A DNA stretch of 64,000 nt, from NCBI GenBank assembly GCA_963825565.1, contig CAWGTW010000010.1, forward strand, positions 1 to 64,000. The letters run 5' to 3'. The stretch comes from JBFGCT01 sp963825565. Lineage in GTDB: Bacteria; Actinomycetota; Acidimicrobiia; Acidimicrobiales; Ilumatobacteraceae. Under the pieces are notes generated by a model. The model worked only from the letters and a program-made list of their open reading frames with translations. It was not told where the DNA came from and made no database searches. Below are positions 26,914 through 36,876 of this stretch, in pieces. The number at the start of each line of letters is the position of its first letter. Within the stretch, counting starts at the first letter, position 1. The translations under genes were made by a program, and so were the position numbers.

Positions 26914-26921
26914 CAGTATCC

Positions 26922-29462
26922 ATGGGTGTCGAGTCGTCCGATCGCCGCGCCGCGGCGGTGTGCGCGTTGTCCGGTCACCCGACCGTGATCGATGTCGTCC
27001 GAGTCGCCACCTCCCTCACCGTTTCCCCTGCCGAGGTCGTGGTGTTCGAGCAGGGCCGGGCGATGGTGGTCGGCTCGCTCGACGATGGCCTCCTCCAGCC
27101 CCGCCCGCTCGCACCCACCGAACACCAGCTGCTCGCGGATGGTGGGCTGTTGGCTCGCGGGGCGGACACCACCAGCGTCGCAATCGTCGGCGGCGACCGC
27201 GAGCCGATCGGAGCGCTGACCGTCGAACATGGTGCAGGCCTCCCCGATACCGACGTCCTACTCGGGCTCTGCCGCATCGTGAGCTCGCTCCTCGACGAGC
27301 GTTCCGGCAGCCTCGGCTGGCACGGGACGCTGCTCGAGAACCTGCGTGACGCGGTCGTCGTGCTCGACGACTCGATGGTGATCACGTACGCCAACCGGGC
27401 CGTCGGCATCCAGATCGGACGCAGCCCGGCCGAGATCGTCGGGACCCATGTCGTCGACCTGCTCCACCCCGACGACATCGATGCGGCGTTCGATTCGTTG
27501 CTCCGTCTCGGCTCGGGGGCAGAGGTGTACCGCCTCGCCGTCAGGGTGCGCCACGGCCTCGGCGACTTCATCCGCCTCGAGGCCACCGGTCGCGATCTGA
27601 CGGCCGATCCCACCGTCGGCGGCATCGTCCTCTCGTTGCGCAACGGTGACCACGACCTCGAGCTGGAGACGACGCTCGACCGCACCCGCCAGCTGACCGA
27701 AGCCGTCGTCGAGCAACTCCACGACGGGATCATCGCCACCGACGCGGTCGGGTCCGTGCTCGTCGTCAACGAGGTGGCGCGGCGTCTGCTCGGCCTCCCT
27801 CCGGGAACGTTCACCGCCAAGCTCGCGATCGACGGGCTCGGCTTCCTCGACGCCGATGCGCTGCCGGTCGCACCGCATCGCCACCCCATCCGGCGCGTCC
27901 TCGGCGGCGAGCACATCGTCCGCGAACCGATGAGCGTCGTATCGGAGGGCGAGGTTCGCCATCTCGTCGTGTCGGGCCGACCGGTCGGCAGCCCCGACGG
28001 TTCGCTGGTCGGGGCCGCCATCGGCTTCCACGACGTCACCGACTCCCGCCGCTACCAACGTGAGCTTCAGCGCAGCGCATTGCACGATCACCTGACCGGG
28101 CTGCCCAACCGTCGCCAGCTCAAAGCCAGGGTCTCCGAGCTGCCCCTGTCCGCCGTGGCCGGCGACCACCGTCCGGTCTCCGAGACCCTGATCGACCTCG
28201 ACAACTTCAAGGTGATCAACGACACCCATGGGCACCGCATCGGCGACCTTGTCATTCAGATCGCCGCCGGACGGCTCGCGGAGGCGTGCGGACCCGACGA
28301 CCTGCTTGTGCGGTTGGGTGGCGACGAGTTCGTCGTGCTGTCGCAGGGTCGCACGCCCGACGACGCCGTCGCAGCGGCAGACGCGATGCGGCGTCGGCTC
28401 GCCGAGCCATTCGACATCGACGGCCACGCCTTCAGCCTGACCTGCTCGATCGGCGTCGCCCACCTCGAGGTCGACGGCCTCCACGAGGACTCGCTCCTGC
28501 GCTACGCCGACCTCGCCCTGTACGAGGCGAAGGCCCGCGGACGGAACCGGGTCGCGCTGTTCGACAGCCAACTCGCCGAGGCGACCCGGATCGCCGCCCG
28601 CCAGCGCGAGTTCCTTCGTCAGGTCCTCGACGAGGACGGGCTGGTGATGAACTTCCAGCCGTTCGTCGATGCGGCATCGGGACGGATCGTCGGCTTCGAG
28701 TCGCTGGCCCGGTGCCGGACCCGGTCGGGCGCGCTCGTCGGCCCCGCCGACTTCCTCGAGGCCGCGTCGGGCTCCGGCCTCGTCTGGGAACTCGACCGCC
28801 GGGCGTTCGAGCTGACCTGCTCGGCGGCGGCAATGCTCGCTGACCGGGTCGCCGGACTGACGATCGCATGCAACTTCTCGCCGCTGAGTATCGTCCAGCC
28901 GGACTTCGTCGACCACGTCGAGCGGACCATGCGCCACCGCGGCCTCGAACCGTCGATGATCGCCATCGAGGTCACCGAGAGCGCCGCGTTCGAGGGAGGG
29001 GGTATCGCCCTCGACGCACTCCACGCGGTGCATCGACTCGGTGTCCGTCTGGTACTCGACGACTTCGGCACCGGCTACTCGTCGCTCTCACACCTCCGCG
29101 ACATCGCTCTGGCCGAAGTGAAGGTCGACCGCAGCTTCGTCGCGGCGGCGGTCGAGTCGACTTCGGAGCGGGCGATCGCGGAGGCGGTGGTCGAGCTGGC
29201 TCACGGCCTCGGTGTCTCCGTCGTCGCCGAGGGCGTCGAGACCGAGGAGCAGCTGGATTGGGCGCGGTCGGCGGGCTTCGACATCATCCAGGGTTGGTAC
29301 TACTCGCCCGCTCGCGGCCTCGAGGAGATCCTCGAAGCCCTCACCGCCGACGGCGACGGTCCGCAGGTCCCGGCCCACTGGGGCAACCAGTCCGACCACG
29401 GCGCGACGGCCCCGCGCGCTTCTGAGCACGAGACGGTCTCTGGCTGTCACGGGGTCGGCTGA
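26922..29462 (+). CDS. PAS-PAS-GGDEF-EAL cyclic di-GMP protein
   Basis: The 846-residue cytoplasmic protein has an N-terminal region without clear family and a PAS domain (LLENLRDAVVVLDDS, about 135-255). A second PAS-like region (about 265-385), a GGDEF domain with intact LGGDEFVVLSQG (about 470) and an EAL domain (about 590-830) follow. The EAL domain reads FESLAR, EVTESA, DDFGTGYSSL, KVDRSF and EGVETEEQL, so metal and catalytic residues look present, with Ser for Ala in EAL itself. Either or both activities are possible. An in-frame ATG at 26895 lies inside the spacer of the putative promoter, so the ATG at 26922 is preferred. The shared promoter links this enzyme to the pilus genes. Confidence 0.85.
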   Translation: MGVESSDRRAAAVCALSGHPTVIDVVRVATSLTVSPAEVVVFEQGRAMVVGSLDDGLLQPRPLAPTEHQLLADGGLLARGADTTSVAIVGGDREPIGALTVEHGAGLPDTDVLLGLCRIVSSLLDERSGSLGWHGTLLENLRDAVVVLDDSMVITYANRAVGIQIGRSPAEIVGTHVVDLLHPDDIDAAFDSLLRLGSGAEVYRLAVRVRHGLGDFIRLEATGRDLTADPTVGGIVLSLRNGDHDLELETTLDRTRQLTEAVVEQLHDGIIATDAVGSVLVVNEVARRLLGLPPGTFTAKLAIDGLGFLDADALPVAPHRHPIRRVLGGEHIVREPMSVVSEGEVRHLVVSGRPVGSPDGSLVGAAIGFHDVTDSRRYQRELQRSALHDHLTGLPNRRQLKARVSELPLSAVAGDHRPVSETLIDLDNFKVINDTHGHRIGDLVIQIAAGRLAEACGPDDLLVRLGGDEFVVLSQGRTPDDAVAAADAMRRRLAEPFDIDGHAFSLTCSIGVAHLEVDGLHEDSLLRYADLALYEAKARGRNRVALFDSQLAEATRIAARQREFLRQVLDEDGLVMNFQPFVDAASGRIVGFESLARCRTRSGALVGPADFLEAASGSGLVWELDRRAFELTCSAAAMLADRVAGLTIACNFSPLSIVQPDFVDHVERTMRHRGLEPSMIAIEVTESAAFEGGGIALDALHAVHRLGVRLVLDDFGTGYSSLSHLRDIALAEVKVDRSFVAAAVESTSERAIAEAVVELAHGLGVSVVAEGVETEEQLDWARSAGFDIIQGWYYSPARGLEEILEALTADGDGPQVPAHWGNQSDHGATAPRASEHETVSGCHGVG

Positions 29463-29570
29463 ACGACTCCCCTCGTCGGACGCCGCCTCGTGCGCAGCCT
29501 TCGCGACGTGACGATCACGCGAAGCAACAGCGAGCGCCCTGGTCTCACACGACTGCTTGAGACTGCCGCT

Positions 29571-29624
29571 CCGAAAACGACGACGGGCGTCCATGGATCT
29601 CGGCCCACGTTTCCCCTGCTCAGC
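29571..29624. repeat. Left attachment-like repeat of the island
   Basis: It runs from CCGAAAACGACGACGGGCG to TTTCCCCTGCTCAGC. It matches 42232-42285 at 51 of 54 positions by eye. Homology stops inside what is, at the right copy, a small palindrome CCTGCTCAGCAGG, which suggests the crossover region. Confidence 0.75.
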
Positions 29625-29627
29625 GCT

Positions 29628-29784
29628 CTCATGTCACCAACGGCCCGACCGAAGCGGTCAACAACTTGGCGAAGCGGATCAAGCGGGTCGCGTTCGGGCT
29701 CACGAACTTCCGACATCACCGAGTCCGCTGCTTGCTCTACGCCGGCAAGCCCGACTGGACTCTCCTACCCACGATCCAACCCTG
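29628..29784 (+). pseudogene. C-terminal remnant of an ISL3-family transposase
   Basis: Only the last 51 codons survive, reading HVTNGPTEAVNNLAKRIKRV and on through VAFGLTNFRHHRVR to a TGA at 29782-29784. This is the typical C-terminus of ISL3-type DDE transposases. The 5' part was removed exactly where the left attachment repeat begins. It differs clearly from the ISL3 transposase at 31451, so it is from another element. Confidence 0.75.
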
Positions 29785-29940
29785 AAACGCGAAGAGCCTC
29801 ATTTCGACCGGATACCGCAAGCCGCGAACCGTCGGTGCGCCGTGACACACGTCAGGATCCACCGTGATTCGGTCCAGCAAACTCACATCGTCGATCTACC
29901 ACCAGGGCATCTCGTGGATCAGCCGCTGAGAGGACGTCGA

Positions 29941-30192
29941 TCACCGTGTCCGACTTCTTGTGCCGGGTTCAGCCGCTGCCAATCGGTCAGCGACGAAATG
30001 TTCGAGTTGCTCGACCGGGAAGCGGACCCTTCGGCCGATGCGGATCGGCGTGAGCTGGGCGCTCGCCATGAGTTGATAGATCACCGAGCGGCTGATTGAC
30101 AGCATCTCGGCTGCCTGCTTGATGCTCACCAGAAGAACATCGGTTGTCACGTGATCGGGGCGGGATGGGAATGGTGTCGGTGCGCTGGCCAT
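29941..30192 (-). CDS. Excisionase-like MerR/HTH_17 DNA-binding protein
   Basis: The 83-residue protein contains a winged-helix excisionase motif (SIKQAAEMLSISRSVIYQLM, then IGRRVRFPVEQLEHFV), the layout of helix_turn_helix 17 / AlpA-Xis proteins. In an integrative element it would help excision or regulate the integrase. It lies near the left repeat, at the opposite end from the integrase pseudogene. The ATG at 30192 or a GTG at 30151 could be the start. Confidence 0.75.
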   Translation of the reverse strand: MASAPTPFPSRPDHVTTDVLLVSIKQAAEMLSISRSVIYQLMASAQLTPIRIGRRVRFPVEQLEHFVADRLAAAEPGTRSRTR

Positions 30193-30718
30193 GTCGAGGT
30201 AAAGGGGCGAGCTCCGGCACAACGGAGGACATCGACGCATCGAAGTGGATCGGACACGATCGGCCACCCGACGTTCGACACGATCGGCCGAACCGTCGTG
30301 CGCAACGGTGACGAGTTGGTCGCCTCGGGGAACTCTGACGGAGTCGAGTGGCTGGCCCGGTCATGTCAGCGCAGCGGACCAGGCGCGTCCCGTTCTCGGG
30401 ATGACGTCGCCTTTACCTCGATGACGGCAGGTCGCTGACAACGCGCGCACCTCCGTCGTAGCGGACGGCGAGTGGAGGTGGGCACGGTGATCAGAAAGCA
30501 CGCAGCCGACCGACGCCGTGGCCCCCTTGCGCCGGTCGGTCCCACCCCTGGTCGATGCCGTTTCCCGCCGCGTCTGCGGGCGCGTGGTCTCCCTTGGCCG
30601 GTCGGGCTGCGTGCTCGTGCGGCGAGGCCGGCCGTCGCCGTGTGGCCTTGTGGCTCGCTCCGTCGGCGGGCGACGTCGTATCTGATCGAAGACGAGCGGC
30701 CCTCCTAGAGTTGTGCTC
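30193..30718. other. 526-base stretch without a recognised gene
   Basis: Frames here are Arg/Pro-rich shadows. No RNA, IS end or inverted repeat was recognised. It should contain the promoters of the excisionase-like gene and the acetyltransferase gene. Confidence 0.4.
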
Positions 30719-31222
30719 ATGAGTTGGCTGCCGGGAGACTTCGTGCATCCGAAGATGGTGCCGATTGGTGAAGGCGGCCATCATCTTCGACCGATCCATC
30801 CGGATGACACGGAGCTTGACATGATCGCCGTGATGGGCTCCCGCGAACGTTTGTGGTCGATCTACGGCGAGGCATGGGGTTGGCCGCCGACGACGATGAC
30901 GGCCGAGGATGATTGCGAAGACCTCGCCCGGCATGCGCGGGAGATGGCTGATCATGAGTCTTTCAACTACGCGCTCTTCGATCATGATGAGACGGAGCTG
31001 CTCGGATGCGTGTACATCGACCCTCCCGAGAAGCCCGGCGCTGATGCGGAAATCTCGTGGTGGGTGATCGATTCGCTCGTCGGCTCCGAACTCGAAGCTG
31101 CACTCGACGCGTCCGTGCCGGCGTGGATCGGGCGGGATTGGCCACTCGGGGATCCGCGCTACGTCGGCCGCGATCTCACATGGCGTGAATGGATGGCCCT
31201 TCCCGATCTCCCAGGGTTCTGA
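30719..31222 (+). CDS. GNAT-family N-acetyltransferase-like protein
   Basis: The 167-residue protein has the outline of a GNAT fold: an N-terminal strand (HHLRPIHPDD), a middle strand ending in YALFDHDETELLGCVYID, and AEISWWVIDSLVG, similar to the strand and turn before the acetyl-CoA loop. The usual Q/R-x-x-G-x-G/A loop is not obvious, so catalytic activity is uncertain. It is island cargo; resistance or metabolite modification would be typical. A GTG at 30713 is an alternative start. Confidence 0.6.
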   Translation: MSWLPGDFVHPKMVPIGEGGHHLRPIHPDDTELDMIAVMGSRERLWSIYGEAWGWPPTTMTAEDDCEDLARHAREMADHESFNYALFDHDETELLGCVYIDPPEKPGADAEISWWVIDSLVGSELEAALDASVPAWIGRDWPLGDPRYVGRDLTWREWMALPDLPGF

Positions 31223-31338
31223 GCCTCCGTTCTGCCCCAGGCGGTCCCCATTTATCGTCCCCTCCCGCTCTGACATCCGCTCGCTACCCGGAACTGAAGA
31301 TCGCGTCCGCAAGGCGATTTGTCGACTGCACCTTTTTT

Positions 31339-32744
31339 GGCCCTTACGCTGTGTCTGTGGGTGAGTTGGTGGCGTATCCGCGGGTGCACCCCGTCTGATT
31401 CCTAGGTTTCGCGCTGTCGAAGGCTCGAAACTGGAAGGACGGCAGACGGGGTGCTGAACACCAAGGTATGGGAGCGGGCGTGCGGGTTGGCGCGCACGGT
31501 CGTGGAAGGGGTCCGCGTCGACGACGCCGACGGCTCGATCATCGTGTCGGTGCGGCCGAACCCAAAGGCTCGTGATCGCTGCGGACGCTGTCATCGGCGA
31601 TCGCCGGGCTATGACCAAGGCGACGGTCGGCGCCGGTGGCGGGCGTTGGACGCGGGCACGACGAAGGTGTTCATCGAAGCCGATGCTCCTCGGGTCCGGT
31701 GTCGCGCCCACGGCCCCACGGTGGTGGCGGTGCCGTGGGCGCGACACGGTGTTGGTCACTCTCGTGACTTTGATGACATGGTGGCGTGGTTGGCGGAGCG
31801 CACCTCGAAGTCCGCGACGTGTGAGTTGTTGCGGGTGGCGTGGCGCACGGTCGGGGCGATCATCGCTCGGGTCAACAACGACGTCGAACAGCGCATCGAC
31901 CGCCTCGATGGGTTGCGCCGGATCGGGATCGATGAGATCTCCTACAAGCGCGGGCACCGCTACCTGATTGTCGTGGTCGATCACGACACCGGGTGCCTGG
32001 TGTGGGCTGGCCCGGGCCGCAACGACACGGCGTTGCAGGTGTTCTTCGACGAGCTCGGCGAAGAACGCGCTGGCTTGCTGACCCATGTGTCAGCTGACAT
32101 GGCCGACTGGATCGCCCGAGTCGTCGCGAAGCGCGCCCCGAACGCGGTGCGCTGCGCGGATCCGTTCCATGTTGTTGCGTGGGGCATCGAAGCGCTCGAC
32201 GTCGAACGTCGCCGGGCATGGAACCAGGCATCAGGGCGACGCAACCCGACCACCAGCCCCTACCGGCGGGGCAAGGCCATGGGCACCTCGTTGGGGATCG
32301 CTCGTGCTCGTTACGCGCTCTGGAAGAACCCCGGCGACCTCACCGACAACCAGCGAACACAGCTCGAATGGATCGCCAAGACCGACCCGCGGCTGCACCG
32401 CGCCTACCTGCTCAAAGTAGGACTGAGATTCGTGTTCGCCGTCAAGGCGACGAGGGCAAACGCGCTCGATCGATGGCTGTCCTGGGCGCGCCGGTCACGG
32501 ATGCAGTCCTTCGTCAAGCTCGCCCGCAAGATCACCAAACACCGCGACGCGATCGACCACGCACTCGACTCCGGCCTCTCCAACGGCCTCATCGAGTCCA
32601 CTACACCAAGATCCGGCTCCTCACCCGCATCGCGTTCGGGTTCCACGGACCCGAACCCCTCATCGCCCTCGCCATGCTCGCCCTCGGCAGCTATCCACCC
32701 AGCCTCCCAGGCCGAATCTGACCCACAGATCAAGCACAAGGGCC
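31339..32744 (+). mobile_element. ISL3-family insertion sequence
   Basis: The ends are 24-base imperfect inverted repeats matching at 19 of 24 positions: left GGCCCTTACGCTGTGTCTGT at 31339, and the right end, read inward from 32744, GGCCCTTGTGCTTGATCTGT. The 1406-base length is normal for ISL3. Flanking 8-mers do not match, so no target duplication is seen. It contains one transposase gene. Confidence 0.85.
31451..32721 (+). pseudogene. ISL3-family transposase, frameshifted near the 3' end
   Basis: From the GTG at 31451 the frame encodes the N-terminal zinc-finger part (CGRCHRRSPGY, CRAHG), the helix-turn-helix region and the DDE core (IGIDEISYKRGHRYLIVVVD, DPFHVV). Near 32600 one base appears to be missing after LIEST. 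The normal ending (TKIRLLTRIAFGFHG to SLPGR) then continues in another frame to 32721, while the original frame runs on to 32797 with unrelated residues. The catalytic Glu region precedes the shift, so partial activity cannot be excluded. Confidence 0.8.
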
Positions 32745-32824
32745 GAATATGTGTGCACCAGACCGAGGAGGAACTTCGGGAGGCGAGCGACGACTGAATG
32801 CTAAATTCGGGGCGGGGTTGTGTG

Positions 32825-33664
32825 ATGGTCTTGCAGAGTGTGGTGTCGGGTGACGGTACTGAGATCGCCTACGCGGTGAGTGGCTCAGGTCCGCCGGTGC
32901 TGCTCATTCACGGGTTCCCCGACGACCACACGTTGTGGGCTGCCCAGGCTGAAGCAATCGCCAACGCGGGCATGCAGGCCGTGGCGGTCGATCAGCGCGG
33001 CTTCGGAAGCTCAGGCAAGCCCGACGATCCAATGGCCTACCGGATGCACCTGGCTATGGCGGACATGTTGGCGGTGCTCGATGACCTCGGACATGACCGC
33101 GCCGCGGTCGTGGGCCACGACTGGGGCGCTGCGGTCGCGTCGTTGGTCGCGATGTTCGCGCCAGAGCGCGTTGACCGACTGGTGCTCATCAGCGCTGGTC
33201 ACCCGGGAGTATTCCGCACGCTGGGTCTGCGCCAGTTCGAGCTTGCCTGGTACATGCAGTTCTTCCAGGCGCCCGAGATCGCCGAGGAGTGGCTGAGGGC
33301 GGACAACTGGGCCAATCTGAAGGCCTGGGGCAGACATCCCGAGCCCGACGAGGTCATCGCTCGGCTCTCGGAGCCCGGCGCGCTGACCGCGGCACTCAAC
33401 TGGTATCGGGCGAACTCTGGACCCAAGACGATGCTTGCACCCACTCGGCCGCTGCCTCGCTTCACACAACCCACGATGGGGATCTGGACCAGCGACGACC
33501 CCCACCTGATCGAGGAGTTCGTGACCAGTACGGCTGATCTCGTCGACAACTCCTGGCGCTATGAACGCATCGAAGACGCCGGACACTGGGTCCAACTCGA
33601 CCAACCCGAAGCCCTGTCGAGCCTCCTGATCGACTACCTCCGAAGCGACGCCGCAAACGCGTGA
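32825..33664 (+). CDS. Alpha/beta hydrolase, epoxide hydrolase-like
   Basis: The 279-residue protein has the oxyanion motif HGFPD, the nucleophile elbow VGHDWGAAVA (Asp, as in epoxide hydrolases and haloalkane dehalogenases), a cap domain rich in Trp, and a C-terminal His in DAGHWVQLDQPE. Asp as nucleophile with an HGFP motif points to soluble epoxide hydrolase. It may detoxify epoxides. An ATG at 32798 would extend it by nine residues. It is island cargo next to the ISL3 element. Confidence 0.8.
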   Translation: MVLQSVVSGDGTEIAYAVSGSGPPVLLIHGFPDDHTLWAAQAEAIANAGMQAVAVDQRGFGSSGKPDDPMAYRMHLAMADMLAVLDDLGHDRAAVVGHDWGAAVASLVAMFAPERVDRLVLISAGHPGVFRTLGLRQFELAWYMQFFQAPEIAEEWLRADNWANLKAWGRHPEPDEVIARLSEPGALTAALNWYRANSGPKTMLAPTRPLPRFTQPTMGIWTSDDPHLIEEFVTSTADLVDNSWRYERIEDAGHWVQLDQPEALSSLLIDYLRSDAANA

Positions 33665-33796
33665 CACCAGTGTCCACCGCATGGCCATCGAGTCGGGCTG
33701 CCAGTTGGCGCTTTTCCAAGTGGGTCCTCGCCCGAAGATGTGGCCGATCAGGAGCGGCATCAGAGTCGCGCGACGAGCGTGAATATCGAGCGGCCC

Positions 33797-34666
33797 TCAG
33801 TGCCGATCAGCGAACTCCAGCACCGTGGTTGCGAATGCCGACGGAGCGAACACGTGCCCGAGATGACCTTGACCGGTGAGCGTGGCGATCTCGGCGCGGG
33901 ACGCAATCCGCGAGGTCTGGTCGTCGGTTGGGTAGACCGCAGCGCTGGAGCGTTCGCCTCGCAGGATCAGGGTCGGCACGTCGGTGACCGGCAGCGCGGA
34001 CCAGTCACAGGTGCGGATCGCTTCGATCTCGCGACCAATGACACGGGCTCCATCGCGCAGGCTCTTCCTGATCGGCGGGACCTTCATGGCGATCGCCAAT
34101 TCGTCGTCGGTGATCCCTGCGAGTTGAGTCGCCATGTCGCGAATGGCATCGTCGAGTCGGCCCTCCTCGACTGCGAGTTGAACTTGGGCGATCTGCTGTG
34201 GGTCGATTGCCTCGGCGTTGATGGGAGGCTCGTACACCACCAGCGAGCGCATCGGAACTCCGCTCAGTCTGGCTTGCAGCGCAATGACCGCCCCGTAGGA
34301 GTGGGCCACGACATGCGGAACACCGCCGGTTGCTGTGATGACGGCGCGCAGATCGTCAACCTCGCGATCGAGCGCGTACTCCGAACTGTCGCCACTGCCG
34401 CCTCGGCCACGTCGGTCATAGACCCACACGCTGTAGCCCTCGGCCAGTGGCAACTCGACGAGCGAGAACGCTCCGATGCCGTCGAGCGATCCATGAACGA
34501 GCACCAACGGGTCCCCCTCGCCCGTCTGGCGGACCGACAACTCGATGCCATCGGCCGACGTCGTCGTTCGATCTCCACCCTTGCCACCGAGCGCGAGCGA
34601 GCGCACCAACTGCCGCTTGTTGGGTGCCTGACGAAACAGCTGCACCAGAAAACCAGGAACTCCCAT
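33797..34666 (-). CDS. Alpha/beta hydrolase, Ser nucleophile
   Basis: This 289-residue protein has VLVHGSLDG (oxyanion region), YDRRGRGGSGD, the nucleophile elbow VAHSYGAVIAL (Ser) and a C-terminal His in LTGQGHLGHVF. It belongs to the general esterase/lipase group of the fold; the substrate is not predictable. Its N-terminus (FLVQLFRQAPNKRQLVRSL) is amphipathic rather than a signal peptide. It is convergent with the epoxide hydrolase-like gene. Confidence 0.75.
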   Translation of the reverse strand: MGVPGFLVQLFRQAPNKRQLVRSLALGGKGGDRTTTSADGIELSVRQTGEGDPLVLVHGSLDGIGAFSLVELPLAEGYSVWVYDRRGRGGSGDSSEYALDREVDDLRAVITATGGVPHVVAHSYGAVIALQARLSGVPMRSLVVYEPPINAEAIDPQQIAQVQLAVEEGRLDDAIRDMATQLAGITDDELAIAMKVPPIRKSLRDGARVIGREIEAIRTCDWSALPVTDVPTLILRGERSSAAVYPTDDQTSRIASRAEIATLTGQGHLGHVFAPSAFATTVLEFADRH

Positions 34667-34807
34667 GCGTTGAGTGTCCCACCTCGATCATCGCCGAGCC
34701 AGGAGAATTGCCGGCACCGACCGAGAGGACGACGGCTCGCTGACACTGGCGGACGACACCTACTGGACAGACGGCGGCCGCTGTTTGGCGACCCAGTACG
34801 TGTTCGG

Positions 34808-35230
34808 GGCGATCCCACAGCCGTGCTCGCGGAGCGTCTCGTCGCGTTTGACGAGACCGTCGTCGATGTCCCAGCAAAGCTGGCGACGAGGGTGCGGGTG
34901 TATTCGACTGGGCACGGAACCAAGACCGACGCGGCCGACGCCGTGGCGATCGCTCGTGCTGCGATCCACTCGCTGCATCTGCGTCGAGTGCTCCCCGATG
35001 ACGCGACAGTGGCGATTGAGTTGCTGTCGGATCGACGCAAGGAACTCGTTGGTCTGCGCACTCAGGCGATGTGTCGGTTGCACCGGTTGCTGCATGAGCT
35101 GATCCCGGGCGGCGCCCCGACTGCGATCAGTGCTGAGACCACGTTCGGCCTGCTCAACGATCTCAAGCCTGAGACCCTGCGATCGAGCTGCGCCTCGAAA
35201 TCGCGATCGATCACGTCGAAGACGTGATGC
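34808..35230 (+). pseudogene. IS110-family transposase remnant
   Basis: The frame encodes the middle of a DEDD transposase (VYSTGHGTKTDAADAVAIAR, then LSDRRKELVGLRTQAMCRLH). The N-terminal catalytic start and the C-terminal transposase_20 domain are missing. After about 35180 the sequence shifts frame (IELRLEIAIDHVEDVM) and then decays into the IS30 region. It is non-functional and was probably cut by the IS30 insertion. Confidence 0.75.
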
Positions 35231-35318
35231 ACTTCGGACTGGCAAGGTCGACGCTACACCCGTCGCATCGCCCCGAAGAAAGCCGACGCCGCCTTCAGAA
35301 TCGGCGGAATCACGCACC

Positions 35319-36593
35319 GGTGGGCGCACTGGTCCTGTGACGATTCGAGTCCCTCGATCATTCGAGGCCAGGAGCAGCGTCATGGCCGGCATTCTCATGG
35401 CACTGCGAACGAGCAACACCCACGAGCAGAAGCAGCTCGCCTTCCGTCTTCGAGCCCGAGGGTGGAGGCTCGTGGACATCGCGCGAGAGGTCGGCTGTAC
35501 TGCGCCGATGGTCGGCCTGATGGTTCGGGAGGGCCGGTTTACGACCGGTGTACCCGACTTGTGGCAGCCTCGGCCCAGTTGTCTGACGATCGGTGAGCGC
35601 GAGGAGATCCTCGTTGGCATCCGCGCCGGCGACTCGTTGACTGCGATCGCCCGCCGGCTGGGGCGTGCTCCGTCGACGGTCAGCCGCGAGGTCGCCGCCA
35701 ACGGCGGGCGGGGCGACTACTCGGCGTGGACCGGGCATCAACGAGCCCAGTTCCAAGCTCGACGACCCGGTGCAAGCTCGTGCAAGAGCTTCGACCAAGG
35801 TCCGTTGCGCGACGAGGTCGCGTCGACGACGGGATCGCTCGTCGCACTACGGGAGCTGTGGTCCTTCGCCGATGAGATTCTCGAGCCGCCTGACCGTTGG
35901 ACTTTCCCGACCCCGACGATCCGGAGATGTGCCGGGTGAGCCACGAGACGATCTGACCAGTCGCTGTTCGTCCAAGGCCGCGGTGAGCTGCGCCGTGAGC
36001 TGGCGCGTTGTCTACGCACTGGCCGGACGTGTCGCAAGAAGCGCGGGGTGTCCGACGGGCGCGGTCGAATCCCAGGCATGGTGATGATCTCTGAGCGACC
36101 CGCCGAAGCTGACGACCGCGCCGTTCCCGGCCATTGGGAAGGCGACCTCATCTTGGGAACCAACGGTCGCAGCGCCGTTGGAACCCTCGTCGAGCGAACC
36201 ACGAGACTCGTCCTGCTGTTGCACCTGGAGGGCGGACGCGCCGCGGTGAGCGTTGAAGCAGCGATGCGCACTGCCATCACCACTCTGCCCGACGAGCTGC
36301 GCCGCTCGATCACCTGGGACCAGGGCGCCGAGATGGCTGGCCACGCCAGCTTCACCACCGCTACCGGGATCCCGATCTACTTCTGCGATCCACACGCTCC
36401 CTGGCAACGCGGCTCGAACGAGAACACCAACGGGCTCCTGCGCCAGTACTTGCCCAAGGGCACGGATCTATCGGTCCACTCAGCCGTCGATCTCAAGCGG
36501 ATCCAACGCAGTCTCAACGACCGACCACGCAAGACCCTCGGCTACATGACACCATCAGAGGCCTACGCACAGGTCGTTGCGCCCACCGCTTGA
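35319..36593 (+). pseudogene. Degraded IS30-family transposase and element
   Basis: An ATG at 35382 starts an IS30-type transposase with its helix-turn-helix domains (DIAREVGC; LTAIARRLGRAPSTVSREV). Between about 35770 and 36048 several frameshifts break it; pieces such as DFPDDPEM and LFVQGRGELRRELARCLRTG appear in different frames. The DDE catalytic part resumes at 36048 (GHWEGDLILG, ITWDQGAEM, WQRGSNENTNGLLRQY). A shared GGTGGGCGCA in inverted orientation at 35319-35328 and 36578-36587 marks probable IS ends. It has inserted into the IS3-type gene on its right. Confidence 0.75.
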
Positions 36594-36599
36594 ACCCGC

Positions 36600-36876
36600 C
36601 ATCCTCATTGGCTCGGCGCAGCTCTTTGTTCTCACGCTCGAGCTCGCGCATCCGGGCCCGCTCATCGGTGGTCAGCCCCGGTCGCTGGCCGGCGTCGGTC
36701 TCGGCGCGGCGCACCCACTGACGCAACGTCTCGTGATTGATCGACAGCTTCGCCGAGATCGACTCGATCGCCTTCCACTGCGACGGGTACTCGGCCTGGT
36801 GATGGAACACCATCCGAACCGCACGCTCACGAACCTCCGCCGGGTACGGACCCGGCCGACGCTTCTTCTCTGACAT
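36600..36876 (-). pseudogene. IS3-family OrfA fragment
   Basis: The ATG at 36876 opens an IS3-type OrfA (MSEKKRRPGPYPAEVRERAV, KLSINHETLRQWVRR) with the coiled segment MRELERENKELRRANE. The expected continuation into the OrfA/OrfB junction is lost exactly at the IS30 end, after which unrelated residues follow. OrfB is absent. Confidence 0.75.
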
